Source of the DNA: DATKFM01 sp046154965 | GTDB taxonomy: Bacteria > Pseudomonadota > Alphaproteobacteria > Dongiales > Dongiaceae | DNA: 64,000 nucleotides | Direction of reading: 5' to 3' | Assembly: GCA_046154965.1 (NCBI GenBank) | Contig: JBJXDY010000096.1 | Location: 1-64,000, forward strand | In this document: positions 33,373 to 42,507 of the stretch, one piece after another | How the letters are laid out: each line of letters begins with the position of its first letter | Numbering within the stretch: position 1 is the stretch's first letter | Notes under the pieces: generated by a model | The model's database searches: none | Told to the model about the DNA's origin: nothing | The model's input: only the letters and a program-made list of their open reading frames with translations | Position numbers and translations under genes: made by a program

Positions 33373-35793
33373 TCACCCATGCAGCCCGAGCTTTTCCGCC
33401 ACCGTCCAGGTGCGCCAGTGGTCGTGGGGCATGGCGATGTGGGTCGAACCCAGGAACTTGAAGGCGTCGTTGATGGCATTGGCGAAGCAGGGCACGCCGC
33501 CGACATTGGGACTCTCGCCCACGCCCTTGGCGCCTATGGGATGGTGCGGCGAGGGCGTCGTGGTCCAGTCGGTCTCCCATTTCGGCGTCTCTACCGCTGT
33601 GGGCATGAAGTAGTCCATGAACGTCGGACCCGTCACATTGCCCATCTCATCATAGCGGATCTCCTGGCCCATCGCGATGGCGAACGCCTCGGTCAGGCCG
33701 CCATGGACCTGGCCTTCGATGATCATCGGGTTGATGCGCGTGCCGCAATCGTCCAGCGCGTAGAAGCGCCGCACCTTGGTTACGCCCGTATCCACATCCA
33801 CATCGACGACGCAGATATAGGCGCCGAAGGGATAGGTCATGTTCGGCGGATCGTAGTAGTTCACCGCCTCGAGTCCCGGCTCCAGGCCCTTGGGCACGCG
33901 GTTATAGGCCGCCCAGGCCAGCTCCTTCATGGTCTTGAAGCGCTCGGGATTGCCTTTGACCTGGAAACGATCGATGTCCCATTCAAGATCGTACTCTGAG
34001 ACCTCCAGCAAGTCGGCGGCGATCATCTGCGCCTTGGCCTTGATCTTGCGTGCGGCCATGGCTGTCGCAGCACCCGCCACTGGCGTCGAGCGCGAGCCGT
34101 AGGTGCCCAGGCCATAGGGTGCGGTATCGGTGTTGCCTTCCTCGATCATGATGTCGTCGGCGGGCAACCCGAGTTCGGTGGCGATGATCTGGGCATAGGT
34201 TGTCTCATGCCCCTGGCCCTGGGACTTGCTGCCCATGCGGGCGATCACGCCGCCGGTGGGATGGATGCGGATCTCCGCGGAGTCGAACATGGCGATGCCC
34301 AGGATGTCGCAATTGCGCGACGGGCCGGCGCCGACGATCTCGGTGAAGAAGGCGACGCCGATGCCCATCAGCTCCCGGGTCTCGCCGCGCTTGAACGCCT
34401 CCTGCCGCTGCTTTTGCTCCGCCCGCAGCTTCTTGTAGTCGATCGTATCCATCGCCTTCTGCAAGGCGGTGTGATAGTCGCCGGAGTCGTACTCCCAGCC
34501 GAGCGCCGACTGATAGGGGAACTGCTCCTTGCGGACCAGGTTCTTCATCCGCAGTTCGGCCGGATCCATGTTCAGCTTCTGCGCCAGGATATCCATTGCG
34601 CGCTCGATGCAATAGGCGGCCTCGGTCACGCGGAACGAGCAGCGATAGGCGACTCCGCCCGGCGCCTTGTTGGTATAGACGCCGTCGACCGCGCAGTGGG
34701 CCACCGGGAAATCATAGGAGCCGGTGACGATATTGAAGAATCCCGCCGGCCATTTGCTGGGATCGGCGCAGGAGTCGAACGCGCCGTGGTCGGCAAGCAC
34801 ATTCACCCGCAGGCCCGTCACCTTGCCGTCCTTGGTGGCGGCGATCTCAGTGGTCATGTGATAGTCGCGGGCGAAGGAGGTGGTCGACAGATTCTCGATC
34901 CGATCTTCGACCCATTTGCACGGCCGCCCCGTCACGATGGACGCAACGATGGCGCAGATGTAGCCGGGATAGGCGCCGACCTTGTTGCCGAAGCCGCCGC
35001 CGATATCGGGCGCAATGACATGGATCTTCTGCTCGGGAATCTTCGAGATCAGCGAGGCGACCGTGCGGATCACATGGGGCGCCTGGAAGGTGCCCCACAC
35101 CGTCAGCTCGCCTTTGATCTTGTCGAACGACGCCACGCATTGGCAGGTCTCGAGCGGGGCGGGATGCACCCGCTGATAGGAGATCAGCTCCTTGATCGAT
35201 ACTTCCGCCTTCTTGAAGGCTGTATCCGTTGCTTCCTTGTCGCCCATCTCCCAGGCGAAGATGTGGTTGTAGTGCTTGCGCTTGCCGTGGGCGCCGTCGG
35301 TCTTGTCCTTGATGTCCTCGCGCAGGACCGGCGCGCCCGGCGCCATCGCCTTGAACGGATCCACCAGCACCGGCAGTTCTTCATACTCGATTTCCACCAG
35401 GTCGGCCGCGTCGGCGGCGGCATAGCGGTCCTCGGCGATGACGAAGGCGACCTCCTGGTTCTGGAACAACACTTTCTCTTCAGCCAGAACGGCCTGAACG
35501 TCGCCGGCAAGCGTCGGCATGTAGTGAAGACTGAGCGGCTTCAGATCGGCGGCGGTCAGCACCGCCAGCACGCCCGGCAGCGCCTTGGCCTTGGTGGCGT
35601 CGATCTTCTTGATCCGCGCATGGGCATAGGGCGAGCGGGTGAAGTCGCCGTACAGCATGCCCGGCAGCTTCATATCGTCGACATAGTTGCCCTTGCCCTG
35701 AACGAAGCGGACGTCTTCCACACGCTTCCGCTTGCAGCCCATGCCCTGCAGCCGCTCGGTGCGCACTTCCTTCGACGGTGTCTGGTCGTTCAT
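33373..35793 (-). CDS. coxL: carbon monoxide dehydrogenase large subunit, form I
   Basis: From ATG 35793 (overlapping the coxS stop by four bases) the product has 806 residues, the length of known CoxL. It belongs to the xanthine oxidase family molybdo-hydroxylases. The decisive feature is GVAYRCSFRVTEA with C385: AYxCSFR is the form I signature whose cysteine ligates copper of the Cu-S-Mo site. Further family motifs are GGGFGNKVG, SKSQGQGHETTYAQI (cofactor binding) and GAKGVGESPNVG near the C-terminus with the catalytic Glu. It oxidizes CO to CO2, passing electrons to CoxS and CoxM. Confidence 0.93.
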   Translation of the reverse strand: MNDQTPSKEVRTERLQGMGCKRKRVEDVRFVQGKGNYVDDMKLPGMLYGDFTRSPYAHARIKKIDATKAKALPGVLAVLTAADLKPLSLHYMPTLAGDVQAVLAEEKVLFQNQEVAFVIAEDRYAAADAADLVEIEYEELPVLVDPFKAMAPGAPVLREDIKDKTDGAHGKRKHYNHIFAWEMGDKEATDTAFKKAEVSIKELISYQRVHPAPLETCQCVASFDKIKGELTVWGTFQAPHVIRTVASLISKIPEQKIHVIAPDIGGGFGNKVGAYPGYICAIVASIVTGRPCKWVEDRIENLSTTSFARDYHMTTEIAATKDGKVTGLRVNVLADHGAFDSCADPSKWPAGFFNIVTGSYDFPVAHCAVDGVYTNKAPGGVAYRCSFRVTEAAYCIERAMDILAQKLNMDPAELRMKNLVRKEQFPYQSALGWEYDSGDYHTALQKAMDTIDYKKLRAEQKQRQEAFKRGETRELMGIGVAFFTEIVGAGPSRNCDILGIAMFDSAEIRIHPTGGVIARMGSKSQGQGHETTYAQIIATELGLPADDIMIEEGNTDTAPYGLGTYGSRSTPVAGAATAMAARKIKAKAQMIAADLLEVSEYDLEWDIDRFQVKGNPERFKTMKELAWAAYNRVPKGLEPGLEAVNYYDPPNMTYPFGAYICVVDVDVDTGVTKVRRFYALDDCGTRINPMIIEGQVHGGLTEAFAIAMGQEIRYDEMGNVTGPTFMDYFMPTAVETPKWETDWTTTPSPHHPIGAKGVGESPNVGGVPCFANAINDAFKFLGSTHIAMPHDHWRTWTVAEKLGLHG

Positions 35794-36290
35794 TCTGCGG
35801 CCTCCTTCAGAGAGCCGCCGGACAGCTTGGCGGCGGCGTATTGAATGGCTTTGACGATGTTCTGATAGCCGGTGCAGCGGCAAAGATTGCCGGAGATGCC
35901 CTGGCGGATCTCGTCGTCGGTCGGCTGCGGATTCTCCTTCAGCAGGCGATGGGCGCGCACGATCATGCCGGGCGTGCAGAAGCCGCATTGCAGACCGTGC
36001 ATTTCGCGGAAGCCTTCCTGCAGCGCGTGCAGGGTGCCGTCCGCCGCGGCCATGCCTTCGATGGTCAGCACATCGCCGCCGTCGGCCTGCACCGCGAACA
36101 TGGTGCAGGACTTCACCGACTTGCCGTTGAGATCGACGGTGCAGGCGCCGCAATGGCCGGTGTCGCAGCCGATATGGGGCCCGGTGAGATTGAGCTGCTC
36201 GCGCAGGAAATGGATCAAGAGGGTGCGCGGTTCGACCAGCGCTTCCACTTCCTTGCCGTTCACCTTCAGAGTGAGGTGGGATTTCGCCAT
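35790..36290 (-). CDS. coxS: carbon monoxide dehydrogenase small (iron-sulfur) subunit
   Basis: The 166-residue subunit binds two [2Fe-2S] clusters. The plant-ferredoxin-type site uses C42, C47, C50 (GCDTGHCGAC) and C62; the helical domain site uses C102, C105 (QCGFCTPG), C137 and C139 (CRCTGYQ). It carries electrons from the molybdenum site of CoxL to the FAD of CoxM. Gene order M-S-L and the four-base overlap with coxL are typical of form I operons. Confidence 0.92.
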   Translation of the reverse strand: MAKSHLTLKVNGKEVEALVEPRTLLIHFLREQLNLTGPHIGCDTGHCGACTVDLNGKSVKSCTMFAVQADGGDVLTIEGMAAADGTLHALQEGFREMHGLQCGFCTPGMIVRAHRLLKENPQPTDDEIRQGISGNLCRCTGYQNIVKAIQYAAAKLSGGSLKEAAE

Positions 36291-36308
36291 GTGTTGTGCC
36301 TCCCGTTC

Positions 36309-37172
36309 TTACTTGGCGCGCGACTGGGCGCGCTGCAGGGCCCGCGCGGTCATCACGCCCGCCATCTTCTTTCGATAGGCCGCCGGCCCGCGGTTGTCGG
36401 ACGCGGGATTGGCGATCGCCTCGGCCGCCGCCGCGGCTTTCTTGATCGTCGCCGCATCCAGCGCCGTACCGATGACCGCCTTCGCCGCGGCTTCGGCCCA
36501 GAGCGGAGTTTCGCTCAGGTTGGTCAGGCCGATGGAGCAGGCCGCGACCTTGCCTTGCGCCAGGGTCAGGATGACCGCCGCCGCCGCCGTCGCATAGTCG
36601 CCCACCTTCCGCTTCAGCTTCTCATAGGCATAGCCATGGCCGGCTGATGGCACGGGGATGCGCACCGCCGTCACCATCTCCCCCTGCGACAGCGCGGTCA
36701 TGTAAGCGCCTTCATAGAAGTCGCGGGCGGCGATGCGCCGCTGACCGGTCTTGCCGGCGATCTGGTAGCTGGCGCCCAGGCAGAGCATCAGCGCGGGCAT
36801 GTCGTTGCCGGGGTCGCCGTTGGCCAGGTTGCCGCCGAGGGTGCCGACATAGCGCACCTGGGGGTCGGCGATCTGCAGCGCCGTCTCCCGGAGGATCGGC
36901 AGCTTGGCCGCCAGAGTGGCGTCGGCGATCAGTTCATGCTGGGTCGTCATGGCGCCGATGACGATATCGTTGCCGTCGGCCTTGATGCCCTTGAGCTCGC
37001 CGAGGCCGCCGAGATCGATCAAATGTTCGGGCGTGGACAGGCGAAGCTTCATCATGGGGATCAGACTGTGGCCGCCGGCCAGCGGCCGCGCCTCGTCGCC
37101 GAGGTCGGCCAGCATGGCCACGGCCTCGGCGACGGATTTCGGGCGATGATAGGCAAAGGGGCCTGGGATCAC
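36309..37172 (-). CDS. coxM: carbon monoxide dehydrogenase medium (FAD) subunit
   Basis: The start is GTG 37172, because AGGAGG lies five bases upstream and the product then begins VIPGPFAYHRPKSVAEAV, the family N-terminus. Length is 287 residues. FAD-binding motifs are PLAGGHSLIPMMKLR (about 32-46) and GTLGGNLANGDPGNDMP (about 110). The C-terminal CO_deh_flav_C domain follows. It accepts electrons from CoxS and hands them to the respiratory chain. Confidence 0.92.
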   Translation of the reverse strand: MIPGPFAYHRPKSVAEAVAMLADLGDEARPLAGGHSLIPMMKLRLSTPEHLIDLGGLGELKGIKADGNDIVIGAMTTQHELIADATLAAKLPILRETALQIADPQVRYVGTLGGNLANGDPGNDMPALMLCLGASYQIAGKTGQRRIAARDFYEGAYMTALSQGEMVTAVRIPVPSAGHGYAYEKLKRKVGDYATAAAAVILTLAQGKVAACSIGLTNLSETPLWAEAAAKAVIGTALDAATIKKAAAAAEAIANPASDNRGPAAYRKKMAGVMTARALQRAQSRAK

Positions 37173-37373
37173 GGTATCCTCCTGGGATTCAGAGTCTTTG
37201 CCTGCGAAGTCTGGTTCTGCGTGCAGCGCAGCAACAACTGCCGCTGCACGATCCGGCGGCGGCGTGCACGAACTGCGGCCCAGCCGCACGAATGGCGGCC
37301 GGGCGGCTGCGGTCAGAGGTTTCGGTTCAGAATCCCGGCCGCAGCCCGGGGCCGATGCTGCGCTGCAAGATGG
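37173..37373. promoter_or_regulatory. gap upstream of coxM, probable promoter region
   Basis: About 200 bp separates the coxC stop from the coxM start, much longer than the other spacings in the operon. AGGAGG precedes the GTG. I see no clear sigma-70 boxes; LytTR-type activators such as CoxC would bind imperfect direct repeats here, which I could not define. Confidence 0.3.
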
Positions 37374-38570
37374 CTAGGCGGCGGTGGCGGCGTCCGTGGG
37401 CTCGCCTGCCTTCTCGCCCAACCGAGTTCGCAGCCAGGCCAGCCGGCCGCGGCTGACCGGCACGGTGTAGGGCTCCAGCGTGCCCAGGTCGACCATGCCG
37501 GTGTCCCCGATGCGCTTCAGGCCGGTGATGCGGTCGATGTTGACGATATGGCTGCGGTGGATGCGGACGAAGCGGTCCGTGTCCAGGCGGGACTCCACCA
37601 CGCCGATGGCCAGGGGGCAGAACAGCTTCGCCTGCCCATCATATAGATATGTGTAGTGGGCGTTGGCGTGGACGGCGACGATCTCGTCGACAGGCACGTA
37701 ATGCGTGGCGCCCTCGCGCTCCACCGGCAGCTGCTTGGCCGCGCGCCGGGGCGGCGAACCGAGACCGCCCAGCGGCTGGTAGGTGCCTTGGCCGAGGTTC
37801 TGGGCTTCGGCCTGCACGACATCGGCGGCAGGCTCGTCGTCTAGGTCGCTGCTTGCAACGCCGTGCGACCGGTCGGGCACCAGCGTCAGCAGGAAGATGC
37901 CGGAAACCACGAAGGCGACAAGGGCTACCACGATCGCCAGCAGGTCTGTCGACAGGGCCGGCGCTTCCGGGGTGCCCGCCGCGGGAAACGGCATCAGCGT
38001 GAGGCCAGCCATCGCCGTGTAATGCATGCCGGCGATGGCGCAGCCGAGCGCCGCAGCCGACAGGAACAGCGGCGGCCGCCCGCCGCGCCCCCCCGCCAGC
38101 CACAACGCCAGCCCCGAGGCGGCGATGCCCACGGCCACGCTGGCGATCACCATCAGGATGTCGTGCTCCATATGGGCGCTGGCATGGAGCGCCGACATGC
38201 CGATGTAATGCATGATGGCGATGCCGCCGCCCATAAACACCGCGGCGGCCGCCAGCCGCGCCGGGCGCAACTCGGCGCCGCTGGCCGCATAGACGCCGGC
38301 GCCGACCACCAGCACGCAGACCAGGAAGGAGAGCAGCGTCGGGAAGACCAGATAGTCGACCGGGAAGGGCAGCCGCGCCGCCAGCATGCCGACGAAATGC
38401 ATGGCCCAGATCGCCACCGCCAGGGAGATCGCGGCACCCGCCAGCAGCAACCGCCGCCGCAGCCCCACGGCGCCGCCGACCTGCACTGCCAGGCTTAGCC
38501 CGACATAGGCGCCCTGGATCGCCACGATCAGCGACAGGATGACGAGCCACGGCTCGTGCGACACACCCAC
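37374..38570 (-). CDS. coxC: MHYT-domain/LytTR regulator CoxC
   Basis: The start is GTG 38570, with GGGAGG about nine bases before it; the product has 398 residues. The N-terminal 230 residues form about seven membrane helices with three MHYT motifs: MHFVGM, MHYIGM and MHYTAM, thought to bind copper and sense gases. After a charged linker, residues about 275-385 are a LytTR DNA-binding domain (THYVPVDEIVAVHANAHYTYLY, FVRIHRSHIVNIDRI). The same domain pair occurs in CoxC and CoxH of Oligotropha, so this is probably a CO-responsive membrane-bound activator of the cox operon. Confidence 0.88.
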   Translation of the reverse strand: MGVSHEPWLVILSLIVAIQGAYVGLSLAVQVGGAVGLRRRLLLAGAAISLAVAIWAMHFVGMLAARLPFPVDYLVFPTLLSFLVCVLVVGAGVYAASGAELRPARLAAAAVFMGGGIAIMHYIGMSALHASAHMEHDILMVIASVAVGIAASGLALWLAGGRGGRPPLFLSAAALGCAIAGMHYTAMAGLTLMPFPAAGTPEAPALSTDLLAIVVALVAFVVSGIFLLTLVPDRSHGVASSDLDDEPAADVVQAEAQNLGQGTYQPLGGLGSPPRRAAKQLPVEREGATHYVPVDEIVAVHANAHYTYLYDGQAKLFCPLAIGVVESRLDTDRFVRIHRSHIVNIDRITGLKRIGDTGMVDLGTLEPYTVPVSRGRLAWLRTRLGEKAGEPTDAATAA

Positions 38571-38681
38571 CGGTTGATCCTCCCTGCCGGTACGGCTTTA
38601 GCCAGCCTTGTTGGCGCTATTGTAGGTCAAGTCGGCGGCCGCAGCTAGACCGCAGGGAGCGAGCCAGGCGGCCCTCACCCG

Positions 38682-38710
38682 CGTAGCGTTCGCTGGACGC
38701 GAACGCTACG
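38682..38710. repeat. 12-bp perfect hairpin between ABC exporter and coxC
   Basis: CGTAGCGTTCGC (38682-38693) and GCGAACGCTACG (38699-38710) form a perfect 12-bp stem with a 5-nt loop TGGAC. It lies downstream of the ABC gene on the minus strand, before coxC. It could terminate the ABC transcript or be part of a repeat family; no U-run follows. Confidence 0.45.
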
Positions 38711-38728
38711 CCCCCTCTCCCATTGCAT

Positions 38729-38778
38729 GGGCGAGGGGTCTGGTGGGGTCCGGCGAAAACATAACAGACCCCTCGCCC
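38729..38778. repeat. 14-bp inverted repeat, same family as 33133-33276
   Basis: GGGCGAGGGGTCTG (38729-38742) and CAGACCCCTCGCCC (38765-38778) pair exactly around 22 nt. The GCGAGGGG core is shared with the element between coxL and coxD. Confidence 0.45.
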
Positions 38779-38841
38779 GCGGAGCGGGAAAGGGCGACTG
38801 ACATCCGCGTCCAGCGGTTGTCAGTCGGGTGAGGGGCCCGG

Positions 38842-40665
38842 CTACGCACTCACCAGCAGCCCGCCCACCTGCCTGTCGAACAGGCGCCGGTAGACCCCGG
38901 CCTCCCGCTGGATCAAGGACCGGTGGTCGCCTTCCTCGATGATGCGGCCCTTGTCGAAGATCAGGATGCGCCGCAGCGAGCGCACGGTGGACAGCCGGTG
39001 CGCGATGACGATGGTGGTGCGCCCCTGCATCAGCCTTTCGGTCGCGTCCTGGATCAGCGCCTCCGATTCCGAGTCCAGGCTCGAAGTGGCCTCGTCCAGG
39101 ATCAGGATCGGCGCGTCCGCCAGGAAGGCGCGGGCCAGCGCCACCCGCTGCCGCTCGCCGCCCGACAGCTTCACGCCCCGCTCGCCCACCAGCGTGCCGT
39201 AGCCCCTCGGCAGGACGCAAATGAACTCATGGGCATTGGCCAGCCGCGCCGCCCGTTCGATCTCCGCCGGCGTCGCCTGCGGCCGCCCGTAGGCGATGTT
39301 CTCCGCCAGCGAGCGGTGGAACAGGATCGGTTCCTGCGGCACGATGGCGATCTGCGCCCTGAGACTCGCCTGGGTGCAGGCGGCCACGTCCTGGCCGTCG
39401 ATGAGCACGCGGCCGCCATTCACGTCGTGCAGCCGCTGGATCAGCTTCACGAACGTTGTCTTGCCCGAGCCGGAGATGCCCACCAGGCCGACCTTCTCGC
39501 CGGCCTCGATGGTCGCCGACAGCCCGTCAAAGAGCGGGGCGTTGTGGCCGCGATAGTGGAAGCGCACGGCCTCGAACTCGATCAGGCCGCGCGTGATGGC
39601 GATCGGCTGCGCGCCCGGCTTGTCTTCCACACCCAGGGGTTGGCCGTGGATCTCCACCAGCTCCTCCATGTCGTTGACCGACTTCTGCAGATCGCGGATA
39701 TGCCAGCCGATGTCCCGCAGATAGCCCTGGATGATGAAGTAGGCCGTCAGCACATAGGCCACGTCGCCCGGTGTCGCCTGGCCGTGCCACCACAGCCAGA
39801 GCACAAGGCCGATGACAGCCGTGCGCAACGCCAGCAGCGCAAGTAGCTGCGCCGTGCCGTTATTGGTGGCGCGCATCCAGGTGCGGTGGCTGCGCTTCTT
39901 CCATTTCGCCACCACCCAGCGCAGCCGCTGATCCTCCCGCGTCTCCGCGCCGAACGCCTTGACCACCTGGTTGCAGCTCACCGCGTCGGCCAGCGCGCCG
40001 CCGGTTCGCGTGTCCCATTGGTTGGACAGCCGCGCCGCCGGCCCGACATAGGCGATGGAGAGCACCGCGGCCAGGGTCACATAGGCGAGGGTGCCCACCA
40101 GGATCACCAGCCCCATCATCGGCCAGCGATAGCCGAGCAGGACCGTCGACCCCAGCAGGACGATGACCGAGGGCAACAGCGCCACCAGCAGCGTGTCGTT
40201 CAGCAGATCGACCGCCCACATGCCGCGGGTCACCTTGCGCACGATCGATCCGGCGAAAGTGTTGGCGTGCCATTCGGCGGCGAAGCGCTGAACTTTCCAG
40301 AACGCATCCTGCGCCACCTCCACCATCTGGCTCAGCGTCATGCGCACGATGGCGACGAAAGACAGATGCCGGGCGACGACCATCAGCAGGCCCAGCGCCA
40401 CCATCGCGGCCAGCGCCCATATCGCCTCGTTGAGCGCGGCCTCTCGCGCGTGGCTGCCGATGGCATCCGCCATCACCGCCGGCGCCACCGCGTCGATCAG
40501 CCGGCCGGCATAGATCGGCAGCAACACGTCCGCCATCGTCATCGCCAGGATGCCGACGCAGATCGCCGCCACCAGCAGGCGCTGGCGGCGCCAGTATCGG
40601 AAGTTGAAGGCGAGCACGTCCCGGAAGGGGGCGGCGCGCTCGCGCCAGACAAGAAGGAAATTCAT
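38842..40665 (-). CDS. ABC transporter, fused permease-ATPase (exporter type)
   Basis: With the start at MNFLLVWRERAAP (40665) the protein has 607 residues. An N-terminal exporter-type membrane domain with six helices (about 25-330) is joined to a nucleotide-binding domain: LVGISGSGKTTFVKL (Walker A), LSGGERQRVALARAF (signature), ILILDEATSSLDSES (Walker B), VIAHRLSTV (H-loop). It works as a homodimer or with an unlinked partner, exporting lipids, drugs or peptides. It is upstream of coxC on the same strand but separated by about 270 bp with hairpins, so it is probably not part of the cox operon. Confidence 0.85.
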   Translation of the reverse strand: MNFLLVWRERAAPFRDVLAFNFRYWRRQRLLVAAICVGILAMTMADVLLPIYAGRLIDAVAPAVMADAIGSHAREAALNEAIWALAAMVALGLLMVVARHLSFVAIVRMTLSQMVEVAQDAFWKVQRFAAEWHANTFAGSIVRKVTRGMWAVDLLNDTLLVALLPSVIVLLGSTVLLGYRWPMMGLVILVGTLAYVTLAAVLSIAYVGPAARLSNQWDTRTGGALADAVSCNQVVKAFGAETREDQRLRWVVAKWKKRSHRTWMRATNNGTAQLLALLALRTAVIGLVLWLWWHGQATPGDVAYVLTAYFIIQGYLRDIGWHIRDLQKSVNDMEELVEIHGQPLGVEDKPGAQPIAITRGLIEFEAVRFHYRGHNAPLFDGLSATIEAGEKVGLVGISGSGKTTFVKLIQRLHDVNGGRVLIDGQDVAACTQASLRAQIAIVPQEPILFHRSLAENIAYGRPQATPAEIERAARLANAHEFICVLPRGYGTLVGERGVKLSGGERQRVALARAFLADAPILILDEATSSLDSESEALIQDATERLMQGRTTIVIAHRLSTVRSLRRILIFDKGRIIEEGDHRSLIQREAGVYRRLFDRQVGGLLVSA

Positions 40666-41059
40666 GGTCCCAAACCGGCGCCGAAATCGCGCCGCTCCAT
40701 TCGCAAACGGTTGAAGAAAGACAGCGCGCAAAGACGCGAAAGCGCCAAGAAAACCGCGGCTATCGAACCTCTAGAGGTTTAGGGAGCAGTTGGCCGGGGG
40801 ACCCCGTGGCCAGCCTGCGCAGCACCGGACCTAACGTTCGGCGCCGCCGGGACTGATCGGCAAATACATACGGATCATGCACGCCTCCCGGCGAGTTGTT
40901 GCGAAGGAAACGCGAACATAGCCAATGAGTCGGCGGAAATCAAGATGGAAGGTGATGGGAGAAGTACTCGTGAGAACAACCGCGAGGACCCAGGGTCTCA
41001 GGGAACAACCATGAACAGCATCAATTGTCAGCGGCGGAGAAACGTCCGCAAACACACGC
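40666..41059. other. intergenic region, one possible very short ORF
   Basis: About 390 bp without a recognised gene, between an ABC exporter start and the 3' end of a small periplasmic protein gene. The only candidate is the 15-codon minus-strand frame at 40831-40878, which has a good ribosome-binding site. Some stretches resemble the AGACGCGAAAGCGCCAAG-type intergenic repeats common in proteobacteria. Confidence 0.4.
40831..40878 (-). CDS. possible 15-residue peptide
   Basis: GGGAGG lies a few bases before ATG 40878 on the minus strand, and the frame reads MIRMYLPISPGGAER then stops. Spacing is ideal for translation, but the peptide matches nothing I know. It could be a leader peptide or chance. 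Confidence 0.25.
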   Translation of the reverse strand: MIRMYLPISPGGAER

Positions 41060-41458
41060 CTACTTATCCTGCCGCCGCAGCTTGAGGATCGGCTTATCCG
41101 GCAGATTGGCGTCCGGCGTTGAGAACCCGATTTCATCACCAAAGCCGCTGCCGCCGCCGCCTGCCGGTTCGCCGGTGGTTTGGTTGAGATCTTCGGTCAT
41201 CGAGGCGACGCCGACGCCGCAGTCGACAAGCCCGCCGGAATCATAGTCGCAGAACAGCACCACTTTCACGCCCGGCACGACCCAGCGCATCTCGGCGGTC
41301 GGCTTCAGCGGATAAGTTTGGTTGTCGTCGAGCGTGACCTTGCGCGCATCCTTGTCGACCGCGCTGACATAGCCGGTGATCCGCTCCTGCTTCGCATCGG
41401 CGCTTACCGCCGACAGCAGCACGACCGCTCCGCTCAGGACGGCAATTGTTCTCAACAT
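41060..41458 (-). CDS. small periplasmic protein, DUF1344-like
   Basis: The start at 41458 gives 132 residues beginning with a Sec signal peptide (MLRTIAVLSGAVVLLSAVSA-DAK). The mature part starts with ITGYVSAVDKDARKVTLDDN, resembling the short beta-barrel of DUF1344 proteins, and continues with CDYDSGGLVDCGVG, two cysteines that may form a disulfide. The tail is Gly-rich. Function is unknown. It is divergent from ku with about 185 bp between. Confidence 0.6.
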   Translation of the reverse strand: MLRTIAVLSGAVVLLSAVSADAKQERITGYVSAVDKDARKVTLDDNQTYPLKPTAEMRWVVPGVKVVLFCDYDSGGLVDCGVGVASMTEDLNQTTGEPAGGGGSGFGDEIGFSTPDANLPDKPILKLRRQDK

Positions 41459-41643
41459 AAAGGTCTCTCTCGCCTGCTGCGGCCCGCAAAAAATCGCGGC
41501 CCCGGCACATAGATAGTGCCAGACGGGCGGTTCGCCAATGGAAATGACGTTACTGCGGTGTTTGTTCCGCCTGGGAGGCCGCCGGGCGCGGAACAACGGG
41601 ACGCGTCGTTGGTTCTGTTAGCATACTTCTCCAGATTTCGGGG

Positions 41644-42507
41644 ATGCCCATGCCCGCTCGCCCCTATTGGACCGGGTCTATCCGGTTGTCGCTGGTCGTG
41701 CTGCCCGTACAGATTTTTTCCGCCGTGGACCCGGCCGGCGCGGTGCGCTTTCACCAGATCCACAAGCGTAGCGGCAAGCGTGTCCGCTATCAGAAGATCG
41801 TCGAAGGCGGCGGGCCGGTCGACAACGAGGATATCGTCAAGGGCTTCGAGATCTCGAAGGACCGCTATGTCGCCATCGATCCCGAAGACCTGAAGAAACT
41901 CCGCCTCGAGACGGCGGAAAGCTTCAACATTGTCCAGTTTGTCGATCGCAACGAGATCGATGCCATCTATTTCGACGAACCCTATTTCGTGGTGCCGGAT
42001 GGCGAGGCCGGGCAGGAGGCCTTTGCGGTCATCCGCGACGCCTTGCGTGCCAGCCAGAAGATTGGTCTCGGGCAAATTGTCGTCTCCGGCCGCGAGCGCA
42101 TCGCCGCGATCCAGCCCTGCGGCAAGGGCTTGCTTCTGGAGACCCTGCGCTATGACGATGACCTGAAGAACGCCCGAGATTTCTTCTCCGGAATCGAGGA
42201 TAAGAAAGCGGATAGCGATCAGCTCGCCTTGGCGAAGAAACTAATCGAGCAGAAGACGGCGGCCTTCGCGCCTGAAAAATTCAAGGACCATTATGAGAGT
42301 GCAGTGCGCGAGCTGATCAAGCGCAAATCGAAAGGACGCAAGGTCGCCGCCGAAGAACCGCAACCGCGCCGCGGCGCCGATGTGATCGATTTCGTCGAGG
42401 CCCTCAAGCGCAGCCTGGGCAAAGGCGGGAAGGGCAAGCCGGCCGCCGCATCCGCCAAGGTCCGCAAAGCGCCAGCCAAATCTGCCGCGCGGCGGCGGCA
42501 CGGATGA
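41644..42507 (+). CDS. ku: Ku protein, DNA end-binding factor of non-homologous end joining
   Basis: The 287-residue bacterial Ku starts with RPYWTGSIRLSLVVLPVQ and has the core barrel (FHQIHKRSGKRVRYQKI, YFVVPDGEAGQEAFAVI, LLLETLRYDDD). After about residue 240 a Lys/Arg/Ala-rich tail follows, as in other proteobacterial Ku proteins where it helps DNA threading and LigD stimulation. The homodimer rings double-strand breaks and recruits LigD. Its stop overlaps the ligD start by four bases. Confidence 0.92.
   Translation: MPMPARPYWTGSIRLSLVVLPVQIFSAVDPAGAVRFHQIHKRSGKRVRYQKIVEGGGPVDNEDIVKGFEISKDRYVAIDPEDLKKLRLETAESFNIVQFVDRNEIDAIYFDEPYFVVPDGEAGQEAFAVIRDALRASQKIGLGQIVVSGRERIAAIQPCGKGLLLETLRYDDDLKNARDFFSGIEDKKADSDQLALAKKLIEQKTAAFAPEKFKDHYESAVRELIKRKSKGRKVAAEEPQPRRGADVIDFVEALKRSLGKGGKGKPAAASAKVRKAPAKSAARRRHG

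Noticed and set aside
34207..35844. 545-codon plus-strand frame
   Set aside because: Antisense to coxL; low-complexity Gly/Ala/Arg/Asp composition typical of shadows.
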